Origin: Chloroflexota bacterium
GTDB lineage: Bacteria; Chloroflexota; Anaerolineae; Fen-1058
Assembly: GCA_016219235.1 (NCBI GenBank)
Contig: JACRBO010000578.1
Span: 1 to 8,603, forward strand
Direction of reading: 5' to 3'
Length of the DNA stretch: 8,603 nucleotides
Shown: positions 6,425-8,603 of the stretch, in pieces
Layout: each line of letters starts with the position of its first letter
How positions within the stretch are numbered: position 1 is the stretch's first letter
Notes under the pieces: model-generated
Told to the model about the DNA's origin: nothing
What the model saw: only the letters and a program-made list of their open reading frames with translations
Database searches by the model: none
Position numbers and translations under genes: made by a program

Positions 6425-7684
6425 ATGACCTCTCGCTATCGAACCGCCGATCAAGCCTGGGTGCGCGAACGCAATCTCTCGATTGTGCTGAATTACCTGT
6501 GGGAAGCCGGCGGCCCGATCGCGCGGGCGCGGCTGACGGAAATCAGCGGCCTCAACAAAAGCACGATCGGTAACTTGCTGACGCCGCTGCAAGCGTGGGG
6601 TTTCGTGCGCGAGACCGGCACGCAGAGCATCGGCCCGGGCCGCCCCGGCGCGCTGATCGATCTGAACCCGGCTGCGGGCCGCATCGTCGGCGCGGAGATC
6701 GGCGTGGACTTCATCTCGGTGGTGCTGGCCGATCTGAAAGCCAACGTCATGTGGCGGCGCAAGATCGATACGAACGGCGCAGTCAGGCCGGGCCAACCGC
6801 AGGTCATGGTGCAGGCAGAGATGATGGTGCGCGAGGCGATGCAGCAGGCCGAAGCGAGCGGTCAGCGCGTGCTCGGCATCGGGCTGGGTGTGCCGGGCTT
6901 GATCGATCACGCGACGGGCACGCTGCTGTTTGCGCCCAACCTCGGCTGGAAGGATGTGCCCCTGCGCGAGATGTGGCACGCGGCGTTTGGCGTGCCCGTC
7001 ATCGTCGAGAATGAAGCAAACGTGGCCGCGCTGGGCGAACGCATGTTGGGCGTGGCAAAACAAAACGATCACTTCATTTATCTCAGCGCGGGCGTGGGCC
7101 TGGGCGGCGGCCTGGTGATCGATGGCAAGTTGGTGGGCGGCGCGGGCGGCTTCGCGGGCGAGATCGGTCACATGACGTTAGTGCCGGACGGCCCGCAGTG
7201 CAACTGCGGCAATCGCGGCTGCTGGGAAACATTGATCGGGCCGACGGCCATCAAAGAACGGATCAGGCAAGCCGCGGCACTGGGGCAAACGCCGCTGCTG
7301 CTGGCGCTGCCGGAAGTCAACGGCGATGTGACCGCGATTCGCATGCAGCATGTCCTGGCTGCGGCGGAGCAGGGCGAAGTAGCGGTGCTGCACGTGCTGG
7401 ATGAAGTGGGGCGGTATCTGGGGATTGGCATTGCGAGTCTGGTGAATGCGCTGAACCCCAGTTTAGTGGTGTTAGGCGGGGTGTTGAGTCTGGCCGGGCC
7501 GTATATTCTGCCGCGCGCGCAGCAGGAAGTCAACGCGCGGGCGCTGGCCGCGTCACGGGCGGGCGTGGATATTTGCTTATCGGCGTTCAAGTTTGACGCA
7601 TGTGTGATGGGTGGGGTTAGTCTAATCGTGCGCGAGATACTGGGCAAGCCTGAGGCGTGGCAGCCGGGCAACACTGCACCTTAA
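6425..7684 (+). CDS. xylR: ROK-family transcriptional repressor, probably the xylose repressor
   Basis: A 419-residue DNA-binding regulator of the ROK family, within the usual XylR/NagC range of about 380-420. Residues 12-65 form a winged helix-turn-helix; the helix-turn-helix core is LTEISGLNKSTIGNLL (37-52), followed by the wing. From about residue 85 comes a sugar-kinase-like fold: GAEIGVD (89-95), GIGLGVPGLID (151-161), the AGVGLGGGLV glycine loop (222-231) and the ROK zinc motif with H249, C259, C261 and C266 (GHM then CNCGNRGCWE). The sugar-site segment reads ENEAN (195-199), with Glu where ROK kinases carry the catalytic Asp, which fits a regulator that senses sugar but does not phosphorylate it. 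It is the third gene after xylAB on the same strand, so xylose is the likely inducer; the effector is inferred from context only. AAGG at 6414-6417 lies seven bases before the ATG. Confidence 0.88.
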   Translation: MTSRYRTADQAWVRERNLSIVLNYLWEAGGPIARARLTEISGLNKSTIGNLLTPLQAWGFVRETGTQSIGPGRPGALIDLNPAAGRIVGAEIGVDFISVVLADLKANVMWRRKIDTNGAVRPGQPQVMVQAEMMVREAMQQAEASGQRVLGIGLGVPGLIDHATGTLLFAPNLGWKDVPLREMWHAAFGVPVIVENEANVAALGERMLGVAKQNDHFIYLSAGVGLGGGLVIDGKLVGGAGGFAGEIGHMTLVPDGPQCNCGNRGCWETLIGPTAIKERIRQAAALGQTPLLLALPEVNGDVTAIRMQHVLAAAEQGEVAVLHVLDEVGRYLGIGIASLVNALNPSLVVLGGVLSLAGPYILPRAQQEVNARALAASRAGVDICLSAFKFDACVMGGVSLIVREILGKPEAWQPGNTAP

Positions 7685-7707
7685 CAACTGAAAACCATAG
7701 TTGAATT

Positions 7708-7872
7708 CGTCATTGCGAGCCGCGGCAGTATCGCGGCGAAGCAATCTCGGCCTGATCGATATGAGATAGCCGCGTCGCGTCCTTCGACTGCGCAGCGGAA
7801 GAGCACGCTGCTCCGCTCACGCCGTATCCGCAAAGCGGCGGCGCGCCGGGCGGGATGCTCCTCGCCATGACG
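7708..7872. repeat. 165-base palindromic repeat element with 12-base terminal inverted repeats
   Basis: The ends are CGTCATTGCGAG (7708-7719) and CTCGCCATGACG (7861-7872), inverted copies with one mismatch. Just inside the left end is GCGAAGCAATCTC (7736-7748), the core of a widespread family of intergenic repeats of the type CGTCATTGCGAG...GCGAAGCAATCT, which I recognise from many bacterial genomes. The interior is rich in short GC palindromes. It carries no transposase and no credible gene. It lies between the convergent ROK gene and response-regulator gene, ending 4 bases beyond the regulator's stop codon, and may supply a bidirectional transcript end. It accounts for nearly all of this 192-base gap. 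Confidence 0.65.
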
Positions 7873-7876
7873 GAGG

Positions 7877-8603
7877 CTACACCAACGCATCGTCAATGAC
7901 TTGCCGGACGGCGGTGGCGTCCAGGTCTTTCTTGTCGAGGAAGGCCACCGCCCCGGCGCTTAAGCCTAAACGGTGAAACTCCCGATCGGGATACGCGCTG
8001 ATCAACACGACGCGTGTGGCCGGCGACACGGCTTTCACGCGGCGCGTGCAGTAGATGCCGTCTTCGTCAGTGAGTACGACATCGATCAACGCCAGCTGCG
8101 GCTTCACGCTCTCGGCCAGTCGCACAGCCTCGGCAACATCGTCGGCCTCGTACAACAGCGTGGCTGGATAGGTCTTGCCAATCATGCGCGCGAGCTGCTG
8201 TCGATAGCGCGGATTGTCATCGACCAGCAAAACCGACAGGGATTTGCCGGATTCCGATGCAGCGACCTCAGTCGCTTGCTGACCTGTCGCCGCCAGCACC
8301 TCGGGATGATGCATCAGGTAACTCAACGCCTCTGATCGGCTGTACACGCCCAACGCGCGATACAAGCGCGTGAGGTGGTTCTCGACCGTCTTGACGCTGA
8401 GGCCGGTGGTCTGCGCGATCTTGCGATTGTCGTGGCCCTGCGCCAGCAGATGCAGCAGTTCGCGCTGGCGGCGGGTAAGCGGCGGAACTTGCGGGGGCAG
8501 GGCGGGTGCCGACCGGTGGCGCAACAATCGCTCGACCAGCGGGCCGGATATCCAGCGTTCACCCGCGATCACGCGCTGCACGGCCAGCTGCAAATCGGCC
8601 AAC
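7877..8603 (-). CDS. Response regulator with LuxR-type HTH followed by a C-terminal receiver domain, 5'-truncated
   Basis: A cytoplasmic two-component regulator; 241 residues are visible and the frame stays open to the right edge. A TTG at 8600-8602 could be read as a start, but visible residues 1-30 (ADLQLAVQRVIAGERWISGPLVERLL) resemble the last receiver helix and linker of NarL/FixJ regulators, so the gene most likely begins outside the window. Residues 41-97 are a LuxR/GerE helix-turn-helix (LTRRQRELLHLLAQG, then GLSVKTVENHLTRLYRALGV). Residues 121-241 are a complete receiver: acidic pair D128-D129 (LLVDDN), phosphoacceptor D174 (ALIDVVL), S202 (VLISAY) and conserved K224 (FLDKK). The inferred order is receiver-HTH-receiver, unlike the usual receiver-HTH. 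It converges on the xylose cluster and nothing links it to xylose. The signal and targets are unknown. Confidence 0.88.
   Translation of the reverse strand, partial: LADLQLAVQRVIAGERWISGPLVERLLRHRSAPALPPQVPPLTRRQRELLHLLAQGHDNRKIAQTTGLSVKTVENHLTRLYRALGVYSRSEALSYLMHHPEVLAATGQQATEVAASESGKSLSVLLVDDNPRYRQQLARMIGKTYPATLLYEADDVAEAVRLAESVKPQLALIDVVLTDEDGIYCTRRVKAVSPATRVVLISAYPDREFHRLGLSAGAVAFLDKKDLDATAVRQVIDDALV

Noticed and set aside
7685..7703. Small CAACT/AGTTG hairpin after the ROK gene as its terminator
   Set aside because: The stem is only five bases with low GC and no T-run; the larger repeat element downstream is a better candidate for the transcript end.
7681..7896. Small minus-strand open frame between the ROK gene and the response regulator
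   Set aside because: It is almost wholly inside the terminal-inverted-repeat element and overlaps the end of the regulator gene; its Arg-rich translation comes from repeat sequence.

Overview
The window looks like a piece of a moderately GC-rich (about 60% by eye) bacterial chromosome. I lean towards Chloroflexota (Anaerolineae-like) or a relative. The reasons are a short Streptomyces-type (class I) xylose isomerase next to an FGGY xylulokinase and a ROK repressor, a LuxR-type response regulator, a GCGGTATAAT-like promoter, and intergenic regions filled with palindromic repeats of kinds I associate with that group. The phylum is an inference; no RNA gene or marker protein settles it.

Layout, left to right. 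(1) Bases 2-1171 hold the 3' part of a major facilitator superfamily transporter whose start lies off the left edge. Two hairpins follow, the second an intrinsic terminator, and then a TATAAT box. (2) Bases 1333-3255 encode a 640-residue fusion of an N-terminal galactokinase-like GHMP sugar kinase and a C-terminal GalU-like sugar-1-phosphate uridylyltransferase. Both active sites look complete, so one polypeptide could convert a free sugar to a UDP-sugar. This is the most unusual item. (3) The 314-base gap 3256-3569 holds a tandem-unit inverted repeat, a perfect terminator, a Crp/Fnr-like GTGA-N6-TCAC site and the probable xylA promoter region. (4) Bases 3570-7684 are a xylose catabolism cluster on the + strand: xylA (xylose isomerase), xylB (xylulokinase) and a ROK/XylR-type repressor. 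The two gaps inside it each carry a long inverted repeat. (5) Bases 7685-7876 hold a 165-base element with imperfect 12-base terminal inverted repeats. (6) Bases 7877-8603, on the - strand, are the 3' part of a response regulator in which the LuxR-type DNA-binding domain is followed by a complete receiver domain; the visible N-terminus looks like the tail of another receiver.

How it works together: XylA turns D-xylose into D-xylulose, XylB phosphorylates it to D-xylulose 5-phosphate for the pentose phosphate pathway, and the ROK protein is likely the xylose-responsive repressor of this cluster. The kinase-uridylyltransferase fusion has its own terminators and promoter and looks like a separate sugar-activation or salvage unit; its sugar is not identifiable here. 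No RNA gene, CRISPR array or transposase gene was seen.
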